Part shown: piece after piece, positions 53,361-63,789 of the stretch | How the letters are laid out: every line of letters begins with the position of its first letter | How positions within the stretch are numbered: the stretch's first letter is position 1 | NCBI RefSeq assembly: GCF_038561935.1 | Contig: NZ_CP102770.1 | Location: 3,658,001-3,722,000, forward strand | Origin: Myxococcus stipitatus | GTDB lineage: Bacteria; Myxococcota; Myxococcia; Myxococcales; Myxococcaceae | Length of the DNA stretch: 64,000 nucleotides | Reading direction: 5' to 3' | Made by a program: the position numbers and the translations under genes | The notes under the pieces: generated by a model | Told to the model about the DNA's origin: nothing | The model's input: only the letters and a program-made list of their open reading frames with translations | The model's database searches: none

Positions 53361-54487
53361 TCGGAAAGTGCCTCGTAGACTTCCTCGGCCGTCTGGAACC
53401 GGTCGTCCGGCTCCTTGCGGATGAGGCGGTGGGCCACGCGTGCGAACTGCGGGTCCCCATGAAGGTTCAGCGCCAGCACCGGCGGAGGCTCTGTCTCCAG
53501 CACCTGCCGCCACAGCTCGTGCGGCGTCTTCGCATCGAAGGGGGGCCGCCCGCTGAGCAGCTCATAGAGGATGACGCCCAGGCTGTACAGGTCCGAGCGC
53601 CCATCCAGCGGCTCTCCGAGAATCTGCTCGGGCGCCATGTAGCGGTACGTGCCCACCATCTTGCCGGCCTCGGTGATGGCCACGTCGTCCGCGAGGAACT
53701 TGGCCAGCCCGAAGTCCATCAGCCGCACCTGCCGGTCCTCGTCCACCATCACGTTGGAGGGCTTGAGGTCGCGGTGCACCAGGCCATGCCCATGGATGTA
53801 GGCCAGGGCCTCGCACAGCTGGAGCATCGTGTCCTTCAGCCGGCCCATCCGCTCCGGGCGGTTGAGGTCCTCCTCGCGCAGCGACCGCGACGGGTCCGGC
53901 GGCTTGCGCGGGGGAGGAAGCGGGAGGTCGAAGCCGTCCAGCGAATCGTCGGACTCCGACTCGGACTCGAGCGGGTCGGAGGCGCCGTAGCTGTTGAGGT
54001 CCTCGCTGGGCGGCTCCTCGTTGAAGGCGTCCATGCTGAAGAGGCCGTCCATCGCGGGGCGGGGCTCTCCCATCGAGTCGGAGAAGCTGTCGCTGCCCGG
54101 GCCGAAGTCGTCGTCCACGGTGCGCCGCACGGAGAGCAGCCCGCGAGGCGTGGAGGCGCTCAAGGGGGAGATGAGGTCGTCCCCTCGGATGTCCAGGTAG
54201 TGGCGCAGCGTCAGGCCCTCGATGAGCTCCATGGCGAGGTAGGGCCACCCCTGGTGGACGCCCGCCTCGAAGACCTTGACCACGTTGGGGTGGGACAGGT
54301 CCGCGAGCGTCTCGAATTCGCGCGCGAGTCGTCGAGCCGCGCGCTCGTCCAGCGCGGGGCCGGCCGAGAGCAGCTTGAGTGCGACTTCGTCGTTGCTGCG
54401 GCGGTCCAAGGCCCGGTACACGGTGCCCGCGCCGCCGCTGCCGAGCGTCTGGAGGACTCGGTAGGGACCGATGACCTTCGGGGGCAT
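53357..54487 (-). CDS. Ser/Thr protein kinase with a 110-residue insert in the catalytic domain
   Basis: 376 residues from ATG 54487 (MPPKVIGPY); an in-frame GTG at 54517 is an alternative. Hanks-type kinase: glycine loop GSGGAGTV (17-24), Lys 38, HRD at 238-240, DFG at 258-260 and APE at 285-287, so it should be active. Between the N-lobe (ending [11 protein letters not shown], about 104) and the helix that precedes HRD (from about 214) lies an insert rich in Asp, Glu, Ser and Pro, such as [18 protein letters not shown]. The C-lobe ends the protein, so there is no membrane anchor or extra sensor domain. It overlaps the pseudouridine synthase gene and is divergent from the other kinase gene. 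Confidence 0.9.
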   Translation of the reverse strand: MPPKVIGPYRVLQTLGSGGAGTVYRALDRRSNDEVALKLLSAGPALDERAARRLAREFETLADLSHPNVVKVFEAGVHQGWPYLAMELIEGLTLRHYLDIRGDDLISPLSASTPRGLLSVRRTVDDDFGPGSDSFSDSMGEPRPAMDGLFSMDAFNEEPPSEDLNSYGASDPLESESESDDSLDGFDLPLPPPRKPPDPSRSLREEDLNRPERMGRLKDTMLQLCEALAYIHGHGLVHRDLKPSNVMVDEDRQVRLMDFGLAKFLADDVAITEAGKMVGTYRYMAPEQILGEPLDGRSDLYSLGVILYELLSGRPPFDAKTPHELWRQVLETEPPPVLALNLHGDPQFARVAHRLIRKEPDDRFQTAEEVYEALSE

Positions 54488-54618
54488 GCGTGGCGCGGAT
54501 CCTACGAATCCCGTCACGTCAGGGTCAAACTGGATGACGCTTGGTTGCAGGGTTCATCGTAGAACACTCACTCACGCATTTCACTTTTCCAGGGAAACCT
54601 GGGAGAACCATTCGACCC

Positions 54619-56661
54619 ATGCACGTCGGGAAGTACCAACTCGTCCGGAAGATTGCCTCGGGGGGCATGGCGGAGGTCTATCTCGCGAAGGCCGCCGGCC
54701 CGATGGGGTTCGAGAAGACGCTCGTCCTGAAGCGGATCCTGCCGCATCTGGCGGAGGACCCGGCGTTCGTGGAGATGTTCCTGGGGGAGGCGCGGCTGGC
54801 CGCGCAGCTGGAGCATCCGAACATCGTCCAGATTTTCGACTTCGGCGAGGCGGACGGCAGCTACTTCCTGGCGATGGAGCTCATCGACGGGCCCACGCTG
54901 CGGCGGCTGGTGAAGCGCGCGGTGGAGCAGGCGTTGCCGCCGGTGATGTGCGCGAAGCTGGTGGCGCTCGCGGCGGAGGGCCTGGCGTTCGCGCATGACT
55001 TCTGTGACCCGGTGTCGGGAGAGCCCTTGGGGTTGATTCACCGCGACGTGAGCCCGGACAACATCCTGGTGTCGCGGCAGGGCGCGGTGAAGGTGGTGGA
55101 CTTCGGTGTGGCGAAGGTGGCGGGGCAGGGGCACCGCACGCAGACCGGGGTGATGAAGGGGAAGGTCGCGTACATGCCGCCGGAGCAGCTGCGCACGCTG
55201 CCGCTGGACCGGCGGGTGGATGTGTACGCGCTGGGGGTGGTGCTGTACGAGCTGCTGACGGGGAAGCGTCCGTTCGACGCGACGACCGAGGCGAGCACGA
55301 TGCAGGCCATCCTGTTCGAGCCCTTCACGCCGGTGGTGGAGCGGCGGCCGGACGTGCCGGTGGCGTTGCAGGAGATTCTCGAGCGGGCGTTGGCGAAGGA
55401 GCGCGACGAGCGCTATCCGGATTGCCGGGCGCTGCAGGCGGACCTCGAGCGGTATCTGATGTCCGCGGGTGAGTCGGTGGGGGCGTATCAGATCGCTCAG
55501 TTCGTGGGGCGGCTGGTGGCGGAGGGGGTGGGGGGCGTGGTGGTGGGTTCGCCCGCGCATGGGGTGATGGGGCCCAGGGCCACGCCTCGGTCGATGGTGG
55601 CGCCCGCGGAGTCGAAGCCGCCAGTGCCGACGCCTCGGTCGATGGTGGCTCAGGCGCAGAACGAGGTGAAGCCGTCCGCGCCGCAGTCGTTGTCCATGGA
55701 GGACACGCTGCCGACGACGCCGGTCCCGCAGCTCGCCCAGGCGGTGTTGGCGGGAGGGGCTGCGAGTGGCGAAGGCGCGGAGGCGCGAGCGCGTGCGCCG
55801 AAGCCCGCGGGAGGACGGAAGAGGACGGCTTCGCGTCCGGTGTTGCCGGCGCATCCGGGAGTGGCTGGAGAGGTCCGGGGGACGCGCGACGGGTGGAGCA
55901 CGTCGGGTGTGTCCGCGACGGTTCCGCTTCAGCGGAATGAGATTGAACAGGCCCGGGAGAGGGTGCTGCGTGAGTCGCCGGAAGCGGAGGTGGCTGATGA
56001 AGACCACATCTCCACGGGCGCTCAAGCCGGGCCGCTGTCAGGCCGTCGGGGTTCGGGAGTGTTGGTCGCGGTGCTCATCGCGGTGAGCATTGTGGCGGTG
56101 GCGGTCCTGGTGTTGTTTGCCCTCAAGGGGGGAGGCGGCACCTTCATTCGGGGAAATGGAGATTCGCCGGGTGGTGAAAAGCCTGTGCTCCCGCCAGCTG
56201 ACGGCGGGGTGGGGCGCAGTGATGCTGGTGCTGTAGTCCTGGTGCAGCCGACGGACGCCGGACCGCCGGATGCAGGGACACCGGACGCCGGACCGCCGGA
56301 TGCAGGGACACCGGACGCCGGACCACCGGATGCGGGACAACCAGATGCTGGGACGCCCGACGCGGGTGGGGCAGGGCGCGCGGACGGCGGATTCACGAAA
56401 CCTGGATCAAAGACGCCTCCTCCTCCTCCTCCGAAGAAGAAGGTGAGGCTGGAGTTCCGTATCCGTCCCTATGCCACCGTCTATATCGGTGACGACAAGA
56501 TCGGGGAGACTCCCATTGAAGATGTCGTCGAGGTGGAACCGGGAAGAATCAAATTCCGATTCTACAACGGAGAAATGAAGCGCTGGGGAGACAAGGTCGA
56601 AATTGTGAGGCCCGGCACCAAGATCCACATCGTCAAGTACAGCTTCTACGGCGATGAATAG
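54619..56661 (+). CDS. Membrane Ser/Thr kinase with PDAG repeats and PEGA domain
   Basis: 680 residues from ATG 54619 (MHVGKYQLV). Kinase domain 5-280 with glycine loop IASGGMAEV, Lys 38, HRD (141-143), DFG (161-163) and PPE (187-189). A long Pro/Ala/Ser-rich linker (300-475) leads to one transmembrane helix (about 476-501, [21 protein letters not shown]). Outside the membrane there are PDAG repeats (about 536-582) and a PEGA domain (about 608-680, [20 protein letters not shown]). The topology fits a transmembrane receptor-like kinase with an extracytoplasmic PEGA module, perhaps for surface binding. It is divergent from the previous kinase gene, 131 bp apart. Confidence 0.92.
   Translation: MHVGKYQLVRKIASGGMAEVYLAKAAGPMGFEKTLVLKRILPHLAEDPAFVEMFLGEARLAAQLEHPNIVQIFDFGEADGSYFLAMELIDGPTLRRLVKRAVEQALPPVMCAKLVALAAEGLAFAHDFCDPVSGEPLGLIHRDVSPDNILVSRQGAVKVVDFGVAKVAGQGHRTQTGVMKGKVAYMPPEQLRTLPLDRRVDVYALGVVLYELLTGKRPFDATTEASTMQAILFEPFTPVVERRPDVPVALQEILERALAKERDERYPDCRALQADLERYLMSAGESVGAYQIAQFVGRLVAEGVGGVVVGSPAHGVMGPRATPRSMVAPAESKPPVPTPRSMVAQAQNEVKPSAPQSLSMEDTLPTTPVPQLAQAVLAGGAASGEGAEARARAPKPAGGRKRTASRPVLPAHPGVAGEVRGTRDGWSTSGVSATVPLQRNEIEQARERVLRESPEAEVADEDHISTGAQAGPLSGRRGSGVLVAVLIAVSIVAVAVLVLFALKGGGGTFIRGNGDSPGGEKPVLPPADGGVGRSDAGAVVLVQPTDAGPPDAGTPDAGPPDAGTPDAGPPDAGQPDAGTPDAGGAGRADGGFTKPGSKTPPPPPPKKKVRLEFRIRPYATVYIGDDKIGETPIEDVVEVEPGRIKFRFYNGEMKRWGDKVEIVRPGTKIHIVKYSFYGDE
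56253..56342 (+). repeat. Three tandem 30-bp repeats encoding [10 protein letters not shown] units
   Basis: Units at 56253-56282, 56283-56312 and 56313-56342 share GGACGCCGGACCGCCGGATG and then CAGGGACACC. Units 1 and 2 are identical; unit 3 has four changes. They sit within the extracytoplasmic linker of the kinase gene and are in frame (10 residues each), so copy-number change lengthens the linker without breaking it. Confidence 0.9.
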
Positions 56662-56926
56662 ACCTGGGGAACACCTCGAATCCTGTCTGTCTTCAAGATT
56701 GAGACGACGATTGCGAAGGCGATCTTGTCAATTGACCACCCAGGCGCTTCGGGGCGCTCTCCTGGCCGCACAAGCTCGCAGTTGACGCGAAGCGGTAGAT
56801 ACGAGCAGGCAAGCCCAGTGTCTACGAAACGTGTCGACGGGCTCGTGCGCATCCAAGCGCTTCTTCGCTGACATCTCCCAGTCCTCATCCGGATACTCCG
56901 TATGTGTTTCACGGAGAGGTCGCGTG
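56646..56926 (-). pseudogene. Frameshifted remnant of a small gene
   Basis: The region of about 56662-56958 has a lower GC content (about 55%) than its neighbours. On the minus strand one frame reads RETHTEYPDEDWEMSAKKRL and then DAHEPVDTF, with an ATG at 56874, and breaks near 56823. The frame beside it goes on as VDTGLACSYLPLRVNCELVR and then PGWSIDKIAFAIVV. The two halves look like one coding sequence split by a frameshift, and the second half ends at the kinase stop region (56646). No family was recognised. It may be a horizontally gained small gene. Confidence 0.4.
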
Positions 56927-56958
56927 CGAAGGGTAGTGTAGGGCGTTGTCTGTGTTGC

Positions 56959-57924
56959 TCAAAAGCGGTGCGTCTGGAGCACTTCTGACGCAAGGGCAAT
57001 TAATCTCGCCCGTAGGCTCTCCGGCGCGACGACTTCAAACCCACGCATCACTTCGCAGAGCTGACCCAGCGCAATCGACTCCCGCTCGAAGTCGACGACG
57101 ACTGTCTTTCTCCCGCCCTCCTCACGCCCCTCGTCGAAGCGAACACCCTCCGCCGGTGGCCGCATGCGCCGCAGCGTGGCCTCCGCCTCCGGCGTCAGCC
57201 GCAGCGTCACTTCATACCGCGCACGCTTCTCCAGGAACTTCGAGCACCACTCCCGCCAGAACGCGGGCAGGTCGAACCGCTCCGGCCGCTCGAAGGTCTC
57301 CGCGCGCACCTTCGCCCCCGCGATGCGCGAGCCCCGATACACCCGCGTCCCCGCCTCCGTCCCCGCGACGAGGTACCAGCGGTCCGCCTTGAGCACGAGC
57401 GCGTAGGGCTCCACGACCCGCCGACTCCGCTTGCCGTCGAAGTCCCGATACGTCAGTGACACCCGTTGGTTCTGCCACGCCGCCTCGCGAAGCAGCTCCA
57501 GGTGCGGCACTTCGTCCTTCTGCGTGAACCATCCCGACGCATCCACATGCAGCCGCTGCCTCGCGTACTCCAACGCCGGCTGCTGCAACGCAGGCAGTGC
57601 CGCCGCCAGCTTCACCAACCCACTGCGCAGCGGCCCCGACAACCCCAAGTCTCCCAGCCGCCCCGGCGCCCCACCTATCGCCGCCAGCGCCTGCAGCTCC
57701 GCGCGATTCAAGCCTGTCAGCTGCGTCTTCCATCCCTCCACCAGGGCCACACCCCCGGACGCCCCGCGCGTCGCGTACACGGGCACCCCCGAAGAAGACA
57801 GGGAGTCGAGGTCCCGGTGGATGGTCCGCTCGGAGACCTGGAGCTCGCGCGCCAGGTCCCCCGCAGTCAGCTTCGGGCGGCTCTGCAACAGCATCATCAG
57901 ACTGACGAGTCGGTCGGCGCGCAT
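56959..57924 (-). CDS. YafY-type WYL-domain transcriptional regulator
   Basis: 321 residues. N-terminal HTH of the HTH_11 type (residues 1-60, LVSLMMLLQSRPKLTAGDLA, then RELQVSERTIHRDLDSLSSS) with the WYL domain (about 140-230, including KADRWYLVAGTEAGTRVYRG) and the C-terminal WCX region. Such regulators usually repress a neighbouring divergent gene, with a ligand bound by the WYL domain. The start lies 117 bp from the SDR gene, and a palindrome (57948-57964) lies between them. Confidence 0.92.
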   Translation of the reverse strand: MRADRLVSLMMLLQSRPKLTAGDLARELQVSERTIHRDLDSLSSSGVPVYATRGASGGVALVEGWKTQLTGLNRAELQALAAIGGAPGRLGDLGLSGPLRSGLVKLAAALPALQQPALEYARQRLHVDASGWFTQKDEVPHLELLREAAWQNQRVSLTYRDFDGKRSRRVVEPYALVLKADRWYLVAGTEAGTRVYRGSRIAGAKVRAETFERPERFDLPAFWREWCSKFLEKRARYEVTLRLTPEAEATLRRMRPPAEGVRFDEGREEGGRKTVVVDFERESIALGQLCEVMRGFEVVAPESLRARLIALASEVLQTHRF

Positions 57925-57947
57925 GCGGAAACCCTATGCGGACAATC

Positions 57948-57964
57948 ATGACAGAGGTTGTCAT
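57948..57964. promoter_or_regulatory. Palindromic operator for WYL regulator
   Basis: ATGACA (57948-57953), spacer GAGGT, TGTCAT (57959-57964): a perfect 6-bp inverted repeat with 5-bp spacer. It lies 24 bp before the regulator start and 77 bp before the SDR start, so it can serve autoregulation and control of the SDR gene. TGACA-type repeats are common operators of YafY-like repressors. Confidence 0.6.
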
Positions 57965-58040
57965 ATTCACCCCGCTAGGGTGCCTCTCGTCGCCGGCGAA
58001 CCGCGCGTCCGCGCTTCACCCCGCCGGCCAGGGAGACACC

Positions 58041-59003
58041 ATGAAGAAGCCACTCGAAGGACGCATTGCCCTCGTCGCGGGAGCCACCCGTGGCGCGGGA
58101 CGAGGCATCGCCACCCGGCTGGGTGAAGCCGGCGCCACCGTCTACTGCTCGGGCCGCAGCGTCCGAGGCCAGCCCGCCTCCGGCCCCAAGCGCCCGGAGA
58201 CCCTCGAGGAGACCGCCGAGCAGGTCACCGCCCTGGGCGGAAAGGGCATCGCCGTGCGGTGCGACCACACCGTCGACGCGCAGGTCATCGCCCTGCGCGA
58301 CCGCATCCAACAGGAGCATGGCCGCCTCGACATCCTCGTGAACGACATCTGGGGCTGCGACACCATCTCCGAGTTCGGCGTGCCCTTCTGGAAGCTGAAC
58401 CCGGACCACGCTCGCACCATGCTGGAGCGCGCGGTGCTCACCCACCTCATCACCAGCCGGTACCTCGTCCCGGTCATGCTCCCCCGGAACCAGGGGCTCA
58501 TCGTCGAAATCACCGACGGAGACCACTTCGGCTACCGCGGCAGCCTCTACTACGACCTCGCGAAGATGAGCGTCATCCGCCTGGCCTTCTCCATGTCGCG
58601 AGACCTGCGCCGCACGGGCATCACCGCCCTCGCCGTGACGCCCGGCTTCCTGCGCTCCGAGGAGATGCTCGAGAACTTCGGCGTCACCGAGGCCAACTGG
58701 CGCGACGCCGCGAAGACCGAGCCGGACTTCATCGCCTCCGAATCCCCGTCCTACGTCGGCCGGGCCGTGGCCGCGCTCGCCGCGGACCCCCACGTCGGCT
58801 CCAAGGCCGGCCGCGTCTTCAGCTCCTGGGCCCTGGCCCGCGAGTACGGCTTCACCGACCTGGATGGCTCCACGCCCCACTGGGGAGACCACTTCGCCCG
58901 CGCCTATCCCGGCAGCCCCTACCGCGTCGCCGACGAGGCCGCCTACTTCACCTGGCGTGACAGCCCCATCGAGAGCGTCCGCCCCAACTGGCCGGAGGAG
59001 TGA
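58041..59003 (+). CDS. Short-chain dehydrogenase/reductase
   Basis: 320 residues from ATG 58041, with GGGAGA 8 nt upstream. Rossmann fold with ALVAGATRGAGRGIATRLGE (nucleotide loop TxxxGxG variant GATRGAG) and catalytic residues in GSLYYDLAKMSVIRLAF (YxxxK). The C-terminus is extended (about 50 residues beyond typical SDR). It acts on an unknown carbonyl or alcohol substrate with NAD(P). Divergent WYL regulator upstream suggests substrate-induced expression. Confidence 0.9.
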   Translation: MKKPLEGRIALVAGATRGAGRGIATRLGEAGATVYCSGRSVRGQPASGPKRPETLEETAEQVTALGGKGIAVRCDHTVDAQVIALRDRIQQEHGRLDILVNDIWGCDTISEFGVPFWKLNPDHARTMLERAVLTHLITSRYLVPVMLPRNQGLIVEITDGDHFGYRGSLYYDLAKMSVIRLAFSMSRDLRRTGITALAVTPGFLRSEEMLENFGVTEANWRDAAKTEPDFIASESPSYVGRAVAALAADPHVGSKAGRVFSSWALAREYGFTDLDGSTPHWGDHFARAYPGSPYRVADEAAYFTWRDSPIESVRPNWPEE

Positions 59004-59166
59004 GGCTCAGACATCCTGTTTCATGGCTCGGCGTACCTTGGCCTACACGGGCCAAGGGGCGCTGGCCGCTCACGGTGCGCCCGCGACCGGCCAGGGGCTC
59101 CGGGTGACGGTTGGCCCACGCTGGCGTGGACGCGGCGCGGCGCCACCAGTAGGGTGCGCGGCCTGA

Positions 59167-59954
<788 letters not shown>

Positions 59955-59958
<4 letters not shown>

Positions 59959-60785
59959 ACGACAAGAACCGAAACCTCGTCGTGCGCATCGTGACGGCGC
60001 TGACGCTCCTGCCGCTCGTGGTGCTGCTCCTCTTCCTCGGCGGCGTGTGGAGCGCGGGCTTGTTGGGCCTCGCCGCGGCCGCGTGCGTGGGGGAGTACTA
60101 CCTCATCGTGCAGAAGCGGCTGACGGTCGCCGCGTGGGTGGGCATGGCCTTCGCGGCCGTGATGCCCTTCCTTCCCCTCAAGGACGCCGCGCGCACGGGA
60201 GAGACGGCCTTCTGGCTCACCGTCGTCTTCGCGTTCTTCGCGTGGATCTACCACCTCTTCAAGGGCCCCCTCGCGGAGGCCCCCACGCGCACCGCCCACC
60301 TGGTCAACGGCTTCCTCTATGGCGCCGTGGGCCTCACCGCGCTGTCGGCCCTGCGCCTGCTGCCGGACCACGGCCTCGCGTGGGTCATCTGCGCGCTGAC
60401 GATCACCTGGGCCAACGACACCGCCGCCTACTTCTTCGGTCGCTTCCTGGGGCGCCACAAGCTCTACCCCGAGGTGAGTCCGAACAAGACGTGGGAGGGG
60501 TTCTACGGCGGCATGTTGGGCTCGGTGGGCGGCATGTTCATCGCCCGGGCCTTCTTCTTCCCCGTCTTCACCGTGTGGGACTGCGTGCTCCTGGGCGTCG
60601 CCGGAGGGCTCCTGGGCCCGGTGGGCGACCTGTGCGAGTCCATGCTCAAGCGCGCCTATGGCGTGAAGGACTCCGGGGTGCTCATCCCGGGGCACGGCGG
60701 CGTGTTGGACCGCATCGACGCGCTGCTCTTCAATGCGCCCTTGGTGTTCGTCTACGTGCAGTTCGTGCGCGGATGGCTGCCGTAG
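59955..60785 (+). CDS. cdsA: Phosphatidate cytidylyltransferase CdsA
   Basis: 276 residues from GTG 59955, overlapping uppS by 4 bp (GTGA). Integral membrane enzyme making CDP-diacylglycerol from phosphatidate and CTP. Conserved block: WANDTAAYFFGRFLGRH, SPNKTWEGFYGG, and the CDS signature ending KDSGVLIPGHGGVLDRIDAL. About eight transmembrane helices. Between cdsA and rseP in other bacteria one often finds dxr; here the genes are 84 bp apart with nothing between. Confidence 0.96.
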
Positions 60786-60869
60786 AAGCGTGAGATTTCG
60801 CTCGCCCGCCTGGCTGGCGACCCCGGATGTGCGTTGTCCGTCCGGGGGCTCACGATTACTCTTGCCGCC

Positions 60870-62507
60870 ATGCCCTCACTTCAGAACCTGGGGTTCTTCA
60901 TCCTGTTGCTCGGCGTGCTCGTGACGGTGCACGAGCTCGGCCATTTCCTCGTGGCGAAGGCCTGCGGGGTGAAGGTCCTCAAGTTCTCCATCGGCTTCGG
61001 GCCGAAGCTCATCGGCTTCGTGAAGGGTGAGACCGAGTACCAGATCGCCATCCTCCCCCTGGGCGGCTTCGTGAAGATGGCCGGCGACCTGCCCCACGAG
61101 GAGCTGGGCCCGGATGAAGCCAAGCGAGGTTTCCTGGCGCAGCCCCCCTGGAAGCGCGGACTCATCGTCCTGGCGGGGCCGGCCTTCAACCTCATCTTCC
61201 CCGTCATCGTCTATTTCTTCGTGTTCCTGGGGCCGCACCAGGCGACGTCCACCCTGGTGGGGTACGTGGAGCCGGGCATGCCCGCCTCCTCCGCCGGCCT
61301 GCGCCCCGGAGACCGGGTGCTGTCCGTGGAAGGGGTGCCCGTGCGCACGTTCGAGGACATGCGCGACACCTTCGTCGGCCGCTTCGAGCGCCCGATTCCC
61401 ATCGTCGTCGAGCGCGACGGCAAGCCCGTGACGCTCACCGTGTCGCCCATCAAGAGCACGGAGACGTCGCCCATCGACACCGTGGAGCGTGGCCTCATCG
61501 GCGTCCTGCCGCTGGCCAAGCCGCCCATGGTGGGCGTGCCCCCGGGCTCCCCGGCCGAGGCCGCGGGCCTGCGCACCTTCGACCGCGTGTTGAGCGTCAA
61601 CGGCACGCATGTCCCGGACGAGGCCCGGCTGTACCAGGAGCTGGGCCGTCACCCCGAGGGCGAGTCGCTCAAGGTCGTCGTGCGGCGCATGCAGGTCGTC
61701 GAGGCCGGCGTGGTGAAGGGGCAGGCGTCGAACGTGGTGGAGGTGACGGTGCCCCGTCAGCCGGGCGTGGGCCTGGCGGCGCTGGGCGCGGAGCCGGCGG
61801 ACCTGTACGTGGCGACGGTGGTGCCGGGCAGCGCGGCGGACAAGGCCGGCCTGAAGCAGGGCGACCGCGTGGTGTCGCTCAACGGCGAGGCCCTGCCGTC
61901 CTTCCGCATGCTGGACGTGAAGCTCAGCGGCGCGGAGGCCAAGCCCTTCTCGCTGACGTGGCGGGGCGTGGGGGGCGAGCAGACGCAGACGCTGTCCCAG
62001 GCGCCGCTGACGGCCGAGGACTCGATGGGGCAGGAGACCACGAAGCTGTCGCTGGGCGCGCGCGGGTGGGCGCTCCTGGACGCGGACGTGGCGAAGGCGG
62101 ACGAGGTGACGGTGCACCTGGGGCCCGGCGCGGCGCTGAAGCAGGCCGCCATCGTCGTCCCGAAGATCGTGGGGCAGATGGTGAAGGTGCTCGCGGGGCT
62201 GGTGACGCGCGACGTGCCGCTGAGCACGGTGGGCGGCCCCATCATGATGTACCAGCTCGCCGCCAAGAGCGCCGAGCAGGGGTTGGACTCGTTCCTCAAC
62301 CTGATGGCCATCATCTCCATCAACCTGGGCGTGATGAACCTCTTGCCCATCCCCGTGCTGGATGGCTTCGCGCTGCTGTCCGCCGCGTGGGAGGGCATCC
62401 GCCGCCGCCCCATCCCCGTGCGCGTGCGCGAGGCCGCCAACATGGTGGGCCTGGCGCTGCTCATCCTCCTGATGCTGCTGGTCTTCACCAACGACATCAC
62501 CCGCTAG
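60870..62507 (+). CDS. rseP: Site-2 protease RseP with three PDZ domains
   Basis: 545 residues from ATG 60870. Intramembrane zinc protease that cleaves anti-sigma factors such as RseA. HELGH at residues 21-25 (H21, E22, H25), the partner Asp near 497 (PIPVLDGF), four transmembrane helices. Three PDZ-type segments are visible: about 125-195 (GMPASSAGLRPGDRVLSVEG), 210-290 (GSPAEAAGLRTFDRVLSVNG) and 310-370 (GSAADKAGLKQGDRVVSLNG). The usual number is two. Length is over the E. coli 450. Confidence 0.94.
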   Translation: MPSLQNLGFFILLLGVLVTVHELGHFLVAKACGVKVLKFSIGFGPKLIGFVKGETEYQIAILPLGGFVKMAGDLPHEELGPDEAKRGFLAQPPWKRGLIVLAGPAFNLIFPVIVYFFVFLGPHQATSTLVGYVEPGMPASSAGLRPGDRVLSVEGVPVRTFEDMRDTFVGRFERPIPIVVERDGKPVTLTVSPIKSTETSPIDTVERGLIGVLPLAKPPMVGVPPGSPAEAAGLRTFDRVLSVNGTHVPDEARLYQELGRHPEGESLKVVVRRMQVVEAGVVKGQASNVVEVTVPRQPGVGLAALGAEPADLYVATVVPGSAADKAGLKQGDRVVSLNGEALPSFRMLDVKLSGAEAKPFSLTWRGVGGEQTQTLSQAPLTAEDSMGQETTKLSLGARGWALLDADVAKADEVTVHLGPGAALKQAAIVVPKIVGQMVKVLAGLVTRDVPLSTVGGPIMMYQLAAKSAEQGLDSFLNLMAIISINLGVMNLLPIPVLDGFALLSAAWEGIRRRPIPVRVREAANMVGLALLILLMLLVFTNDITR

Positions 62508-62514
62508 AGGCCCC

Positions 62515-62997
62515 ATGCGCGCGACGACCCTTGTCCTTCTCCTGGCGCTGGGGTTGTCCACGGCGTGTGCCTCGCGCGCGGCGAAGCCGGACCGGCCCGA
62601 GGACGTGGGGCCGGAGCCGGGCTCGCCTCGGGTGACGAAGCGCGAGCAGATGCCTCGCTCGTATCTGGGGGAGGGGCTGGCCTCGTTTTACGGCCCCGGG
62701 CTGCATGGCCGTCCCACGGCGAGCGGGGAGCGCTTCAACCAGAACGCGCTCACGGCCGCGCACCGCAAGGCGCGCTTCGGCTCGTGCCTGCGCGTGGTGA
62801 ACATGGAGAACGGGCGCTCCGTGGAGGTGCGCGTCAACGACCGCGGGCCCTTCGTCGAGGGGCGCATCGTCGACGTCTCGCAGGCCGCGGCCGCGAAGCT
62901 GGGCATGTTGGACAAAGGCGTGGTGCGGGTGCGCTTGTATCGCTGCGCGGACAACGTGTCGGAGATTCCCCGCGCAATGTGGGCGGCTCCGGTGTAG
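62515..62997 (+). CDS. rlpA: RlpA-like lipoprotein
   Basis: 160 residues. Lipobox STAC (Cys about 18) marks a lipoprotein; the mature part is a double-psi beta-barrel with the RlpA motif ASFYGPGLHGRPTASGERF and VRVNDRGPFVEGRIVDVS. RlpA proteins are septal lytic transglycosylases cutting naked glycan strands; the SPOR domain that locates E. coli RlpA at the septum is missing, so a shorter form. It lies 7 bp after rseP in the same operon. Confidence 0.93.
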   Translation: MRATTLVLLLALGLSTACASRAAKPDRPEDVGPEPGSPRVTKREQMPRSYLGEGLASFYGPGLHGRPTASGERFNQNALTAAHRKARFGSCLRVVNMENGRSVEVRVNDRGPFVEGRIVDVSQAAAAKLGMLDKGVVRVRLYRCADNVSEIPRAMWAAPV

Positions 62998-63006
62998 GGA
63001 GCCCCC

Positions 63007-63741
63007 ATGTTTCTCTCGCTGGACACCTCGACGTTGACGATGTCGCTGGCCCTGGTGGAGCGCGGGCCGGACGGCGTGCGCGCCGTGGAGCACCTGGTGG
63101 TGCCCCCGCCCGTCAAGCAGAGCGAAGCGCTGCCGGGAGTCGTCGGTGAGCTGCTGGCCCGACACGACACGCGGCTGGCGGACCTGGAGGGCCTGGTGGT
63201 GGGCCTGGGGCCGGGCTCCTTCACGGGCTTGCGCATCGGCCTCGCCACGGTGAAGTCGCTGGCGTACGCGGCGAAGCTCAAGGTGGCGGGGGCGTCATCG
63301 CTGGCTGCCCTCGCGCTGGAGGGCCCGGAGGACGTTCCGCTCTACTGCCTCGCGGTGGCGCGCAAGGACGACCTGTACCTGGGCGCCTACGTCCGGCGGG
63401 GTGGGGCGGTGGAGGCGCTGGAGCCGGAGACGGCCATGTCGCCCCAGGAAGTGGCGGCGCGGATGGCCGCGGAGCCTCGCGCGCTGGCGCTGGGGCCGGC
63501 GCTGGTGGGCTACCACGCGGCGCTGGTGTCGCACGGGGTGGCGCCCGAGCGGCTCCTCTCGGGGCATGACTTCCCCTCGGCGGTGGCGCTGGCGCGGCTG
63601 GCGCGCTTCCCAGAGGAGTTCTCGCTCCAGGCGCTCTTCGCCATGGAGCCGCACTACGTGCGCGCCTCCGAGCCGGAGCGCAATCCGAAGTTCCCTCCGC
63701 TGCCGGGGCCCACGCCCACGGCGCGCTTGAAGGACGACTGA
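63007..63741 (+). CDS. tsaB: tRNA threonylcarbamoyladenosine protein TsaB
   Basis: 244 residues. TsaB (YeaZ) is the partner of TsaD in making t6A on ANN-decoding tRNAs. ASKHA-type fold with MFLSLDTSTLTMSLAL, GLGPGSFTGLRIGLATVKSLA. The C-terminus is longer than E. coli TsaB (231) with a Pro-rich end. It lies 9 bp after rlpA. Confidence 0.95.
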   Translation: MFLSLDTSTLTMSLALVERGPDGVRAVEHLVVPPPVKQSEALPGVVGELLARHDTRLADLEGLVVGLGPGSFTGLRIGLATVKSLAYAAKLKVAGASSLAALALEGPEDVPLYCLAVARKDDLYLGAYVRRGGAVEALEPETAMSPQEVAARMAAEPRALALGPALVGYHAALVSHGVAPERLLSGHDFPSAVALARLARFPEEFSLQALFAMEPHYVRASEPERNPKFPPLPGPTPTARLKDD

Positions 63742-63789
63742 AGCGTCGGGCGCACCCGCGCTCGGGCGATGCACGCACAAGGACGCGTC

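Noticed and set aside
56253..56342. Tandem 30-bp repeats considered as CRISPR
   Set aside because: No spacers; they are in-frame coding repeats for a PDAG linker.
59036..59057. 8-bp CCTTGGCC/GGCCAAGG hairpin before uppS, considered as terminator
   Set aside because: No T tract and it lies in a leader; it could be a chance palindrome in GC-rich DNA.
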